A stretch of DNA of 44,740 nucleotides, from assembly GCA_029261575.1 (NCBI GenBank), contig JAJDBD010000010.1, forward strand, positions 1 to 44,740. Reading direction: 5' to 3'. The notes below the pieces were generated by a model. The model worked only from the letters and a program-made list of their open reading frames with translations. It was not told the origin of the DNA and ran no database searches. Below are positions 24,353-33,178 of the stretch, in pieces (positions within the stretch are counted from its first letter, which is position 1; every line of letters starts with the position of its first letter). This DNA is from Nitrospinaceae bacterium. GTDB taxonomy: Bacteria > Nitrospinota > Nitrospinia > Nitrospinales > JACRGP01. A program made the position numbers and the translations under genes.

Positions 24353-24597
24353 GCGAACTTACCGGAAATAAAATTGCCGTCGCGTGCGGCCTTTTTGCTT
24401 TTGCCTTGATGCTTGTGGGTTGCGCATTGAGCGGAAGCCGGGCGCTCACCTCTTTGATTCGTGGAGGCGAAAGCGCGGTCGTTTTTGGATTCGTGATTTG
24501 GCTGGCTTGCCGGCCCCTGATCGAGGCAAAAGAATCTCTTGCCGACCGCGAGGCTTCGGATAAAGACAAAGGGAAAAATGTTAATCAAACGGTTTAA
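24349..24597 (+). CDS. Small membrane protein of the flagellar operon
   Basis: 82 residues. The start overlaps the flhG stop (ATGA), so it is translationally coupled. Two hydrophobic segments (about 9-26 and 43-57) flank a short loop containing an Arg pair; the tail is charged (KESLADREASDKDKGKN). An LVGC sequence at the end of the first segment resembles a lipobox, but the second helix and weak n-region make a hairpin membrane protein more likely. I do not recognise the family. Position between flhG and fliA implies a link to flagella. Confidence 0.7.
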   Translation: MSELTGNKIAVACGLFAFALMLVGCALSGSRALTSLIRGGESAVVFGFVIWLACRPLIEAKESLADREASDKDKGKNVNQTV

Positions 24598-24628
24598 CGA
24601 GTTAACGAACTAACGAACTAACGAGTTA
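24595..24628 (+). repeat. Short tandem 8-bp repeat before fliA
   Basis: Four consecutive units of AACGAGTT / AACGAACT type (AACGAGTT, AACGAACT, AACGAACT, AACGAGTT) lie between the small ORF stop and the fliA start. The first overlaps the end of the preceding frame (TAA). Confidence 0.75.
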
Positions 24629-24649
24629 GGGTTTTAGGCACGATGGGCG

Positions 24650-25408
24650 ATGACTTCTTCAATGAATAAAATCGAAATCGAAATCGGTCCGGAGAATCGG
24701 GATCAAGTCATTATCGAGTACGCTCCCATGGTCAAGTACGTGGCCAACCGGATCGCCATGCGTTTGCCGCCTCATATTGAAATCGACGACTTGATCAGCG
24801 TTGGCGTCCTGGGTTTGATGGACGCCGTTGAAAAATTCGATTCCACCCGGGGAGCAAAATTTAAAACCTACGCCGAGTTCAGGGTTCGGGGCGCCATTCT
24901 GGATGAGTTGCGGTCTTTGGATTGGGTTCCCCGTTCCGTCCGTCAAAAAGCCACGGAGTTGGACGGGGTCATGGAAAAATTGCAGGCCAAACTGGGCCGG
25001 TCGCCGGAAGACGAAGAGGTGGCCGCGGAAATGGGCGTCGACCTGGAGCAGTTTTACCAAACGCTTCAAAGTACCCAGAACCGTCCCATGCTCAGCCTGG
25101 AAGATTTGGGAATTGCCAAGGAATCCGGCGAACAGCAGAGTCTCCTGGAATGCCTGGCGGGCAACGGGGAACACGATCCGCAAACTTCCCTTCGCCTCAC
25201 CGAGTTAAAGGAAATCATAGCCAAGGCGATCGACGCTCTTCCGGAAAAGGAGAGGCTGATGATATCGCTTTATTATTACGAAGAACTGACGATGAAGGAA
25301 ATCGGCGAAGTTTTGAGTATCACCGAATCCAGGGTGTCGCAAATACACTCCAAGGCGGTATTCCGTTTGCGCGCCAAATTAAAATCCGTTCTCGCCGAAG
25401 AGTATTGA
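24650..25408 (+). CDS. fliA: Flagellar sigma factor FliA (sigma-28)
   Basis: 252 residues. Regions: sigma2 with IIEYAPMVKYVANRIAMRLP, IEIDDLISVGVLGLMDAVEK and FKTYAEFRVRGAILDELRSL (2.3-2.4, -10 recognition); sigma3 (VPRSVRQKATELDGVMEKL, GRSPEDEEVAAEMGV); and sigma4 with LPEKERLMISLYYYEELTM and KEIGEVLSITESRVSQIHSK. It drives late flagellar genes and is held by FlgM. The start may be ATG 24650 or 24662. No sigma-28 promoter was found in the window. Confidence 0.96.
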   Translation: MTSSMNKIEIEIGPENRDQVIIEYAPMVKYVANRIAMRLPPHIEIDDLISVGVLGLMDAVEKFDSTRGAKFKTYAEFRVRGAILDELRSLDWVPRSVRQKATELDGVMEKLQAKLGRSPEDEEVAAEMGVDLEQFYQTLQSTQNRPMLSLEDLGIAKESGEQQSLLECLAGNGEHDPQTSLRLTELKEIIAKAIDALPEKERLMISLYYYEELTMKEIGEVLSITESRVSQIHSKAVFRLRAKLKSVLAEEY

Positions 25409-25514
25409 CCGACCCCCTCCCGACTTTCCTCCCTGCGGTGAGCCAGGCAAGCGCCCGGCAGCAGGATTTAATATACAAGCGCTCCCAAACTCGTGATGTT
25501 TTGCGAATGAGTTG

Positions 25515-25622
25515 CGCCTACTGGCCCCGGCGCCTCGCCGGTCGCCTCGCCGACAACTGTTCTTAAGCGCGTAGCATTCACCGTATAAGATACGCCTACT
25601 GGCCCCGGCGCCTCGCCGGTCG
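25515..25622 (-). repeat. Two direct copies of a palindromic REP-like repeat
   Basis: Two identical 30-bp units (25515-25544 and 25593-25622), 78 bp apart, lie between the converging fliA and lpxL genes. The core GGCCCCGGCGCCTCGCCGGT (25523-25542 and 25601-25620) contains the hairpin CCGGCG-CCT-CGCCGG. A third exact core copy lies at 31269-31288. The second copy supplies the last eight codons and stop of the lpxL frame. Confidence 0.85.
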
Positions 25623-26576
25623 ATACAAATCCAAATTTTTCTCGTCGTCCGGTCGGGTCTTCCAACGCCGGTGCCCCCACATCCACGGCTCCGGGTATTC
25701 CTCGATGGCTCCCTGCAAATAATGTTCGCAGGCCTGGGTCCAGTTTTTGACGTCCTCTTCTTTATTCCCCGTGCGCTCGAGTTTTAACTCGGGACCGTAT
25801 TTGATCCGGTAAGTTCCCTTTCCCGTAGGGTACGAGAACAAGGCCATGATCGGCGCGCCGGTTGAATAACTTAAAACCGCGATGGAACGGGCGGTGGCCG
25901 CGCGGCGGCCAAAGAAATCCACGAACACTCCCCCCACCGCCATGTTTTGATCCATCATCACGGCGACGCAATAATTTTTTTTCAAGGCGCGAAGCATTTT
26001 TATCGGCGATTGGTCCTTGTATAAAATTCCGCTTCCGGAGAGGGTTCGGAATTTCAGGGCGACTTTTTCAAGGTAGGGATTGTCCAGCTTGCGCGCGATG
26101 GAATAGAGCGGTTGGGTTTTCAAATAGCCGTGATTGACTCCCATGGCCTCCCAGTTTCCATAATGCGCGGTCAAAAAGAACACGCCTTTTTTTCGATCCA
26201 GGCATCGTTGCAATTCGTCCAGGCCTTCGGGTTCGCCGTCGATAACTTGCCGAATGCGATTTTCAGGATCGCGGCCCAGCCACCAGCACTGCATGGCAGA
26301 AGTGGCAAGCTGAATAAAAGAATTTTTGATTATAAGTTCCTTTTGTCGAGGAGTTTTTTTCGAGCCGAAGGCGACGTCGAGATTCACGCGGGCGATTTGT
26401 TTTCTTTTTCGGGCGACGACATTTCCGACGGTTCCGATGAGTCGACCCAGGCGAATTATCGATTGATGAGACAGGGAACGGACGAAAGGAGTGAAAACTA
26501 AATAAGCGAGGTATTCCAGGCGGCGTCTAATATGTTTTGGAAAGCGGCTTCCGGTTTTCAAAGGACTTGCATGCAA
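25596..26576 (-). CDS. lpxL: Lipid A lauroyl acyltransferase-like protein
   Basis: 326 residues of the LpxL/LpxM/MsbB family, an inner-membrane acyltransferase that adds secondary acyl chains to lipid A. Signatures: catalytic H-x4-E in TAHYGNWEAMGVN, the ARKLDNPYLE segment, MMDQNMAVGGVFVDFFGR, and FSYPTGKGTYRI followed by the EYPEPWMWGHRRWK box. The C-terminal tail YRPARRRGQ is read from a dispersed repeat, so it is probably not native. The frame opens at TTG 26576, without a good ribosome binding site; a downstream start is possible. It follows acpS by 21 bp. Confidence 0.88.
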   Translation of the reverse strand: MHASPLKTGSRFPKHIRRRLEYLAYLVFTPFVRSLSHQSIIRLGRLIGTVGNVVARKRKQIARVNLDVAFGSKKTPRQKELIIKNSFIQLATSAMQCWWLGRDPENRIRQVIDGEPEGLDELQRCLDRKKGVFFLTAHYGNWEAMGVNHGYLKTQPLYSIARKLDNPYLEKVALKFRTLSGSGILYKDQSPIKMLRALKKNYCVAVMMDQNMAVGGVFVDFFGRRAATARSIAVLSYSTGAPIMALFSYPTGKGTYRIKYGPELKLERTGNKEEDVKNWTQACEHYLQGAIEEYPEPWMWGHRRWKTRPDDEKNLDLYRPARRRGQ

Positions 26577-26597
26577 AAGGAGGGTTTTCGGTAAGCG

Positions 26598-26978
26598 CTA
26601 AAGCTCCGCAATGGCATGGCCGACGGCGTAACTTTTTTCGTGAGAAATGGACACATGGATTTTTCTCAATTTTAACGAGTGAAAAATTTTTCGGCCTTGC
26701 CCGCTTAAATTAAGAATGGGCTGGCCCGTTTGATCGCAATTGATGATTTCCAGGTCTTTCCAGCGAATTCCGCCGGCCATTCCGGTTCCCAAAGATTTTA
26801 ACACCGCTTCTTTTACCGCGAATCGAGCGGCAAAGTGAATGCTGGGATTGGCTTTGGAACGGCAATAATCAATTTCCCTGGGCGTGAAAATCCGCTCCTC
26901 AAATCGGCCGGCGTGTTTTCCGATGGTTTTCTCTATGCGGCTGATTTGGACGATATCCACGCCCGTTCCAAATATCAT
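26598..26978 (-). CDS. acpS: Holo-[acyl-carrier-protein] synthase
   Basis: 126 residues, the normal length. The enzyme transfers 4'-phosphopantetheine from CoA to apo-ACP. Motifs: GTGVDIVQISRIEK with Mg-binding Asp8, HFAARFAVKEAVLKSLGTG with the Glu ligand, and the C-terminal IHVSISHEKSYAVGHAI. It lies between tsaC and lpxL in a minus-strand cluster, fitting fatty-acid and lipid A functions. Confidence 0.95.
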   Translation of the reverse strand: MIFGTGVDIVQISRIEKTIGKHAGRFEERIFTPREIDYCRSKANPSIHFAARFAVKEAVLKSLGTGMAGGIRWKDLEIINCDQTGQPILNLSGQGRKIFHSLKLRKIHVSISHEKSYAVGHAIAEL

Positions 26979-27023
26979 TTTCGTTTCATTGCGGTTGATT
27001 CGCGACCAAAGTAATGAATTCTA

Positions 27024-27680
27024 TCACGAGCGGGAAGCGATTTGCATCCCGAGGACGGATTCAATTTTATCTTTTTCAACGGCGCCTTCCCGGATCAGGA
27101 TGGGAGGGGATATGGCGGCGTCGACGATGGTGGATTCTTTTTCGCTCCGGGATTCTCCTCCGTCGACGATCATCAGGTCGGCGCCGAAAACGCTTTGGGC
27201 CTCCGCCGCCGTTTTGCAACCGGGATGGCCGCTGAGGTTGGCGCTGGTGGCGGTCAGCGGACTTTCGATTTCATTTAAAAATTTGACGCATACAGGGTCG
27301 CCTGGGAGGCGCACGCCGATTTTCCCCGTCCCGGCGGTGAGGGACCGGGGCAGATCAGAGCGGGCATTGAGCAGAAGCGTTAAGGGTCCCGGCCACAAAC
27401 GGTCGATCAACGTTCTCGCTTCCGATCCGATCTCTCCGACGAAGCGCTCAAGTTGCGACTCGTGAGAGATGAGAACAAGGATCGGTTTGTTCTCGGACCG
27501 TTTTTTAATCCTGAAGATATTGGCGACCGCCGATTCATTGAACGGGTCGGCGCCCAGCCCGTAAAAGGCGTCCGTGGAATACGCGATGACGCCCCCCCGG
27601 CGCAAATGTTCCCGGATATTCGAAATGGATTTTTTATATTCGGAGGCGCAGGTTCTATCAAGTTTTACGGGATTTGGCAT
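27024..27680 (-). CDS. tsaC: Threonylcarbamoyl-AMP synthase (TsaC/Sua5/YrdC family)
   Basis: 218 residues; makes threonylcarbamoyl-AMP for the t6A37 modification of tRNAs. Motifs: GGVIAYSTDAFYGLGADPFN, RIKKRSENKPILVL, LWPGPLTLLL, IGVRLPGDPV and SPLTATSANLSG. The C-terminal Sua5 extension is absent, so the short TsaC/YrdC-like form is meant. The start overlaps the end of purE by 23 bp, indicating coupling. Confidence 0.93.
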   Translation of the reverse strand: MPNPVKLDRTCASEYKKSISNIREHLRRGGVIAYSTDAFYGLGADPFNESAVANIFRIKKRSENKPILVLISHESQLERFVGEIGSEARTLIDRLWPGPLTLLLNARSDLPRSLTAGTGKIGVRLPGDPVCVKFLNEIESPLTATSANLSGHPGCKTAAEAQSVFGADLMIVDGGESRSEKESTIVDAAISPPILIREGAVEKDKIESVLGMQIASRS

Positions 27681-28176
27681 GGGCGGCCTGGAGTTTTTTG
27701 TTTTTGACGTCCACCTGTTTGGCCATGGACTTTATATAGGCGTCCAGTTTTTTGGCCAAAGCGGAATCGTTGAGCGCCAAAATCCGGACCGCCAGCAATC
27801 CCGCATTTTTGGCTCCCGGTTTACCAATCGCCACGGTGGCCACGGGAATTCCGCCGGGCATTTGCACCGTGGACAGTAGGGAGTCCATGCCGTCCAAAGA
27901 AGCGGAAGGTATGGGGACGCCGATGACGGGCAGGGCGGTTTCGGCGGCGGCCACGCCGGCCAGATGTGCGGCGCCTCCGGCAGCGGCGATCAGGACTTGA
28001 ACTCCGCGCCTTTTTAAAGAGGTCACGTATTTTCTGGTACGCTCCGGAGAACGGTGCGCCGACGTAACGGTGATTTCATGTTCCACGCCAAACTCCTCGA
28101 GAGTTTTGCAGGTTTCTTCCATAATGGGATAATCGGAGTCGCTTCCCATGATGATCCCCACTTTCGGTTTTTTCAA
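27658..28176 (-). CDS. purE: 5-(carboxyamino)imidazole ribonucleotide mutase PurE
   Basis: 172 residues, class I PurE of purine synthesis, converting N5-CAIR to CAIR. Signatures: [67 protein letters not shown] and [13 protein letters not shown]. The start is TTG with an AAGGAAG site 7 bp upstream. No purK is adjacent. First gene of a minus-strand purE-tsaC-acpS-lpxL set. Confidence 0.96.
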   Translation of the reverse strand: MKKPKVGIIMGSDSDYPIMEETCKTLEEFGVEHEITVTSAHRSPERTRKYVTSLKRRGVQVLIAAAGGAAHLAGVAAAETALPVIGVPIPSASLDGMDSLLSTVQMPGGIPVATVAIGKPGAKNAGLLAVRILALNDSALAKKLDAYIKSMAKQVDVKNKKLQAAHAKSRKT

Positions 28177-28284
28177 AATAGCTTCCTTTTCGAAATGGAT
28201 TATTCAATCGGACCGGAATCAAATCGCGGTTTTATATATATTACAATCGGGCGGGGCGATCAAGCCGCGTTGCTGAAGAGGGAC

Positions 28285-31110
28285 TCAACCTTCTTCGATC
28301 ACTACGCGAAAGCCGAGGAACGAGGCGGCGTAATTTTCCGCAAAAGGCAGGCGCCGCCAGGGGGCGATGTGCCGGAAAGGGGTGATGAACGAGCCGCCCT
28401 TCGCCGTCCTGTAGGAAACCAAACTGCCGCGTTTTTCATGCCCGTCCTGGGTCCATTCATAAACGTTGCCGAAAAGGTCTTGCGCTCCGAAGGAAAAATC
28501 GTTTTCCGGGAAATGGTCCACCGCCACAGTTTTCCATAACCCTGTTTCCTCGATGTTGCAAAATTCGGGCGCCTTGTTTTCGGGCCAGTAAAAATCAGGT
28601 CCCTGATATTGGCCGAGGTTTTTGGCGACGTATTCCCATTCGCTCTCCGTGGGAAGACGGTGCTTGATTCCCGTGGTTTCGGTTTTCCATTGGCAAAATG
28701 CCTGGGCGTCGTGCCAGGTGATTTGCGTTACTGGATGGCGATGCTTGTCTTTTAACGTTTCATGGATCCCGTTGGGATACAGCCAAAACGCGTTTGGGTC
28801 CGGCTCCAGGGTGGGATTGGAATATACGTTCCGGAATTCTCCCGGCGCGGCTGAAACCGAATCGACGCCGCTGCGAAACACTATGGAAACGACGTCGCCT
28901 TCCGCCTGGGTGCGGTACCCGGTCTCGTGGACAAACTGGAAAAACTCAATATTCGTTGTTGGTTGCTTGCGAATGGAAAAGGGTTTTTCAATCTTCAATT
29001 CACGGTAGGGCGCGGATTCGCCGGAGGATTTTTCGCCCATCCAGAATGTTCCCGGGGGAACGGATATCTTTTGATTCCAGCTCTCGGCGAATTTAAACAA
29101 GAATTCTTCGCTGAAAGAAATAATTTCCCGGTCGTCGGCGAGGGATTTCAGGGCCATCTCCCACTCTCTTTTCGCTCGCTCCTCCTCGTTGCCCTGGAGA
29201 AGGTCGACGTCCACCATTTCCAGTCGACCGGATTCCACCTGACTTTGAAAAAAATCTTTTTCCTTTTGAAAATTTTCCGTCAATTCCTCCAGGGACTCGG
29301 ACAAACCCATTAGCTGGTTTTCATGTTGCGACATCGATTCCTGAATTTCACGCTCCCGTTCTTTTGCCACCTTGCCCAATTCGCTTTTTACCCGTTCCAT
29401 TTCCTCCAGGTGATCGCCGTAATCTTCCATGCGTCCGCGCAAATCCGTTTCCAAATGCTCCAAAAGCCCGCGCCGTTTGTTCAACTCCTCTTCAAAAGAT
29501 TCCATGGCCTGGGCCTTTGCTTGCCGGGAGGTCTCGTTGTCTTCCTTTAAGTTTTGCGACAGTTCCGCGAACTCATTTTTCATTCTTTCCATTTGACCGC
29601 GAAAGGATTCATACTCGGAGTCTTGAGCTTCCAGCCGATTTTTGTAGTCTTCTTGAAACTCGTCGAGGAACTGAACGACGTGTTCCTGCCTGGATTTGAG
29701 GTCTTCCAAAGTTTCATTGAACCCGTCGAACCGGCTTTTAAAATCCGTCTCCAACGATTGCAATTGTTTGAGGCTTTCCAGTTGATCTTCGTAATTTTTG
29801 TTTTGTCTTTCGAGCAGGTCGTTTTCTTTTTCCAGAGTTTTTTCCCACATATCCTCCAACTCAATCTCTTTTAAAAATTTTTCGGATTCCAGGGACTCCC
29901 GGAGTTCCTCATATTCCATGTCCAGAGTTTCGATTTCGTGGGTCTCTCGTTTTAAAAGTTGCTTTTCCTTGTCCTTTAATTTTTTAAATTCGTCCTGGAA
30001 ATATTGCCGCTCCTTATTTAAAAGGGCGAGGATTTTTTCGTTTTCTTTTTCGAGTTGTTGGGACTTTTCGGCGAATTGCAGTTCATGGTCTGTTTTTATT
30101 TCCTCAAACTCCTTTGCGAATTTCTCCCGCTCTTCCACGACCTTCGTCTGATCGTCTACCAGCGCTTTAAGTTCCTCCAGCATGAAGTTTGCTCCCTTAT
30201 CCGCAACCATTTTTTTGAGGAGCTTGTTTTTCTCGCGAACCAAAGCCTTTTCAATTTGAATTAATTTTTCTTCCTTGGTTTTTACCTTCTTTTCAAAGTT
30301 TTCTATGTCTTCGAGTTTTTTCTTTACGACTTCGTCCGCTCGTTTGGTGGCGTCCAGATTGAGTTGCTGTTCCTTGATGACTAATTTTTCTTTTTCCTTC
30401 AGGAATAATTCCTTTTCCGAATCCGATTCCTTCAGGCGCCGGGCGTGATAAGCCGATTTGTTGACGAAGTCCTTTTCCAGTTCTTTTAATTTCGTTTGAT
30501 AGTCTTTGCGGAACTGGTTTCGATACTCATTTTTCCAGGCCTTGAAGGCCTCGGTTTGCGACCTTAAGGTTTCCGCCTTGTTCGTCTGGCTCTTTATCGA
30601 CTTTTTTAATAATTCGTGTTGTTGTTTGACTCTTTGTAGTTCCTTTTCACGAGTCTCGTCAAATGCCTCCTGAGTCTCGTGTATGCCGTCTATCATTTCG
30701 ATCAATTGGTCGAACTTGTCCCGTTGGATTCGCTCTTTGTAGGTAAAGGAGTTTTCCAGTTTGGTTTTCAACTCCGTCAGCTCATGCAACTTTTGGATCT
30801 GGATGGAATTTTGAATTTCGGAATCTTCGTTTTTCAGGGCGAGCTGGTTTTCGAGGCGAGCGAGGGAGGAACTCAGGCGTTCGATCTCTTCCGCGTAGGT
30901 TTTCTGAATGGCCTCCACTTTATTTTGAAGACTTGCGCGAAACGCCGCCTTTTCCATATCGATCTGGATTCTTTCCGTTTCCAGCGTCTTTTCTTTTTCC
31001 AGGAGGTCCGTCATTTTTTCTTGGAGAACCTGCTCCTGGCTCCGGATAGTTTCCAGATGTTCGCGAAAGGCCCGGTCGATTTTTGCAGGCAAGTTGGACT
31101 TCATAACCAT
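28285..31110 (-). CDS. Giant coiled-coil protein with C-terminal FGE-sulfatase-like domain
   Basis: 941 residues. Positions about 10-650 are almost entirely charged heptad-like sequence (Glu/Lys/Gln/Leu rich), predicted to form a long coiled coil. Residues about 681-941 resemble the formylglycine-generating-enzyme/SUMF1 fold (PF03781): KISVPPGTFWMGEKSSGE, KQPTTNIEFFQFVHETGY, HPVTQITWHDAQAFCQWKTE, HRLPTESEWEYVAKN, DLFGNVYEWTQDG and AKGGSFIT..., ending in FLGFRVVI. The cysteine pair of true FGE is missing from the last segment, so it is probably a binding or structural C-type-lectin-like domain. No signal peptide or membrane helix is visible, so it is cytoplasmic as read. Role unknown. Confidence 0.85.
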   Translation of the reverse strand: MVMKSNLPAKIDRAFREHLETIRSQEQVLQEKMTDLLEKEKTLETERIQIDMEKAAFRASLQNKVEAIQKTYAEEIERLSSSLARLENQLALKNEDSEIQNSIQIQKLHELTELKTKLENSFTYKERIQRDKFDQLIEMIDGIHETQEAFDETREKELQRVKQQHELLKKSIKSQTNKAETLRSQTEAFKAWKNEYRNQFRKDYQTKLKELEKDFVNKSAYHARRLKESDSEKELFLKEKEKLVIKEQQLNLDATKRADEVVKKKLEDIENFEKKVKTKEEKLIQIEKALVREKNKLLKKMVADKGANFMLEELKALVDDQTKVVEEREKFAKEFEEIKTDHELQFAEKSQQLEKENEKILALLNKERQYFQDEFKKLKDKEKQLLKRETHEIETLDMEYEELRESLESEKFLKEIELEDMWEKTLEKENDLLERQNKNYEDQLESLKQLQSLETDFKSRFDGFNETLEDLKSRQEHVVQFLDEFQEDYKNRLEAQDSEYESFRGQMERMKNEFAELSQNLKEDNETSRQAKAQAMESFEEELNKRRGLLEHLETDLRGRMEDYGDHLEEMERVKSELGKVAKEREREIQESMSQHENQLMGLSESLEELTENFQKEKDFFQSQVESGRLEMVDVDLLQGNEEERAKREWEMALKSLADDREIISFSEEFLFKFAESWNQKISVPPGTFWMGEKSSGESAPYRELKIEKPFSIRKQPTTNIEFFQFVHETGYRTQAEGDVVSIVFRSGVDSVSAAPGEFRNVYSNPTLEPDPNAFWLYPNGIHETLKDKHRHPVTQITWHDAQAFCQWKTETTGIKHRLPTESEWEYVAKNLGQYQGPDFYWPENKAPEFCNIEETGLWKTVAVDHFPENDFSFGAQDLFGNVYEWTQDGHEKRGSLVSYRTAKGGSFITPFRHIAPWRRLPFAENYAASFLGFRVVIEEG

Positions 31111-31206
31111 TTGAAAACCCTGGTATTAAGCGCTTGATTTCGACTTATAATTATACCAAATATGGTCTGAAATTGAAAGGAAACGGGCGCCAGCGTAATG
31201 CTGGAC

Positions 31207-31290
31207 CCAGTAGGGCGTCTTGCACGGTGAATGCGACAGGCCACATTGGGCGTCAAACCCAAACCGTCGGCCCCGGCGCCTCGCCGGTTA
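31207..31290 (+). repeat. Third copy of the REP-like repeat with an inverted flank
   Basis: The 20-bp core GGCCCCGGCGCCTCGCCGGT recurs at 31269-31288, touching the MFS stop codon. At 31207-31237 a sequence resembling the flank of the other copies (CCAGTAGG-CG..., then ACGGTGAATGC) occurs in the opposite orientation. This suggests a rearranged or composite element in the 177-bp space between the coiled-coil gene and the MFS gene. Confidence 0.7.
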
Positions 31291-32496
31291 CCGCTGACGC
31301 TTTTTTATTTCCGGGATCAACATCACCGTGGCCAGGATCATCATTCCCGCAGAGATCAGTCCGATGTTTTGCGGACCGACCCTTGCCAACATCCAATATC
31401 CTAACGGGGGACCCAGAGTTCCGCGGACGCCGGTTAAAGACACATGCACGGACATGTAAGCGGCGGCCTTTCCCGGCGGCGCGTATTTTGTCACCCAAAG
31501 GCCCCAGGCGATACTGCCGCCCCCGAAGGCCATGCCTATAAAGGCGGAGCCGAGAGCGATGACCCAGAGATTGGTGGTTAAGAAAAACAAGCCCACCCCG
31601 GTCGCAAAAAATATATTGATTGCCATTCTCAGGGTTATAAAATTTATCCGGTCGAATAACCTGGCCCAAAAAGGAGTGAAGAGAAGCCGACAAGCTTCCG
31701 GAACGACCGTGGTGAGAGCCGCGACCAGCAGGGCCGTTCCCTCGATTCCATAAGCGCTGGACGCGATATATTCGACTCTCAAAGGAAGGGTCCATAAATT
31801 GGCAAACCCCATGATGAACCAGGAGAGCAGTACCCAGCCGAACGAGGGATCTTTGAAAATGTATTTGTAATTGCCGAGCGGGTTTTTTTGATTATCTTTT
31901 TCGATGGGCCGGGAGGGCATGGAAAACACCGCGTAAGCCTTGCCCAGCGCACAGAATCCGATGAAGGCGAAAATTTCCCTGTAGTGGAGGATATTCCAGT
32001 CCATTATCGACGCCGCCGCATAACTGAAAATTATGGACGACGACACCGTTAAGATCAGCGGTCTCGAAAAAAGTTTTCCTCTGCGTTTTTCTGGATAATT
32101 GTCCGAGTAAATGGAGGTCAGGAACGGAATCATTGAGTTGACGCAGATGAAACCGGCAATGAGGAACCCCGCGAAGCCGTAAACAGAATCGGCGGCGGCG
32201 GATAAAAACAGGCAAATTGCCGAGAGTAAAGTGGGCAGGGCGCCGCAAAGGGATTTCTTCCATCCGGTCCGGGACAAATAATGCACCAGAAACACCGAGA
32301 GGAACATTCCGATAAAAGGCGAAGCGGCCACCAAAGATTTGATCGTTTCGTCGGCGTTGAAGTGGCGGATGATCACGAACAACCCTACATTGGTCGCGCC
32401 AATGGAAAGGGTTCCCCGAAACGCGCCGCGCCACAGGTCATAGCGGTAGGTGTCAGTTTCTTCTTGATCCCGTTCGGGAGGGGCGCCGCTATTCAT
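31288..32496 (-). CDS. MFS transporter
   Basis: 402 residues with about 12 hydrophobic helices and a hydrophilic N-terminus (about 25 residues). It has a central cytoplasmic loop (FSMPSRPIEKDNQKNPLGNY) between helices 6 and 7 and the paired-halves layout of the major facilitator superfamily. A weak A-type motif, TGWKKSLCGALPTL, follows helix 2. The substrate cannot be told from the sequence. ATG start; the stop codon lies in the dispersed repeat. Confidence 0.8.
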   Translation of the reverse strand: MNSGAPPERDQEETDTYRYDLWRGAFRGTLSIGATNVGLFVIIRHFNADETIKSLVAASPFIGMFLSVFLVHYLSRTGWKKSLCGALPTLLSAICLFLSAAADSVYGFAGFLIAGFICVNSMIPFLTSIYSDNYPEKRRGKLFSRPLILTVSSSIIFSYAAASIMDWNILHYREIFAFIGFCALGKAYAVFSMPSRPIEKDNQKNPLGNYKYIFKDPSFGWVLLSWFIMGFANLWTLPLRVEYIASSAYGIEGTALLVAALTTVVPEACRLLFTPFWARLFDRINFITLRMAINIFFATGVGLFFLTTNLWVIALGSAFIGMAFGGGSIAWGLWVTKYAPPGKAAAYMSVHVSLTGVRGTLGPPLGYWMLARVGPQNIGLISAGMMILATVMLIPEIKKRQR

Positions 32497-32572
32497 GATT
32501 TATAGGATGGGGTGGAGTGTGGCGAGTTTTTTTTGGGGGGATGGCCTGGCTTCAACAACGAACCGGCGAGAG

Positions 32573-33061
32573 TCAATTCAGTTTTCTGCGGCACCGCTCT
32601 ATGAATAATTGGTTGACCTCCGCGTAGGGTTGAATGGCCAAGGCTTTTTCAAAACTCGGGATCGCCTTGTCGAACCGGCCAATGTTGTAGAGGCACAGGC
32701 CCATCCCGTTCCAGGCGCCGAAGTGGTCGGGATTTAAATTTAACGCGATTTCGCATTCGGCGATGGACTCGCGGTACCGGTCCTGCAAATATAAAGTCGT
32801 TGCCAGTTTGTTATGGGCTTCGGGAAACTCCGGGAAATCCTCGATTAAAAGCGCGAAGGCCCGTCCGGCGTCTTCATGCTGGTCTTGATCCATCAGGCGG
32901 ACGCCTTCTTTCAACCGCTCCTCCGCGCATTCGCCCGCCTCCTGGTACCAGTGGTTCCATAGCTCGCGGGTGGCCTGGCTTCGTATATGCGAGTCGGGGC
33001 TTTTTAAATCCCGCAACAGTTTTTCCGGATTTACTTGCGGTTCCATGTCTTCCATTTCCAA
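32573..33061 (-). CDS. TPR-repeat protein
   Basis: 162 residues. N-terminal ~50 residues form charged helices (NPEKLLRDLKSPDSHIRSQA). Then come about three tetratricopeptide repeats, with the pattern AHNKLATTLYLQDRYRESIA, ECEIALNLNPDHFGAWNGMG and LCLYNIGRFDKAIPSFEKAL. These are protein-interaction scaffolds; partners are unknown. The frame opens at TTG 33061, and ATG codons at 33055 and 33046 are equally plausible starts. It is transcribed away from cinA. Confidence 0.75.
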   Translation of the reverse strand: MEMEDMEPQVNPEKLLRDLKSPDSHIRSQATRELWNHWYQEAGECAEERLKEGVRLMDQDQHEDAGRAFALLIEDFPEFPEAHNKLATTLYLQDRYRESIAECEIALNLNPDHFGAWNGMGLCLYNIGRFDKAIPSFEKALAIQPYAEVNQLFIERCRRKLN

Positions 33062-33178
33062 ATTTTTTTTGAAATGCTTTGCGGTTAAAGAGTTCGTTTA
33101 GTATTGACGATTAAATTGAATTGGTCTATCACAAACTAAAGAGACTCTCTAATAATTTTCCTTTGAAATAAGGATTTT

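Noticed and set aside
25468-25686. 72-codon minus-strand frame with a repeated TGEAPGPVG motif
   Set aside because: The repeat is a by-product of the palindromic DNA repeat copies and the frame overlaps the 3' end of lpxL; no ribosome binding site.
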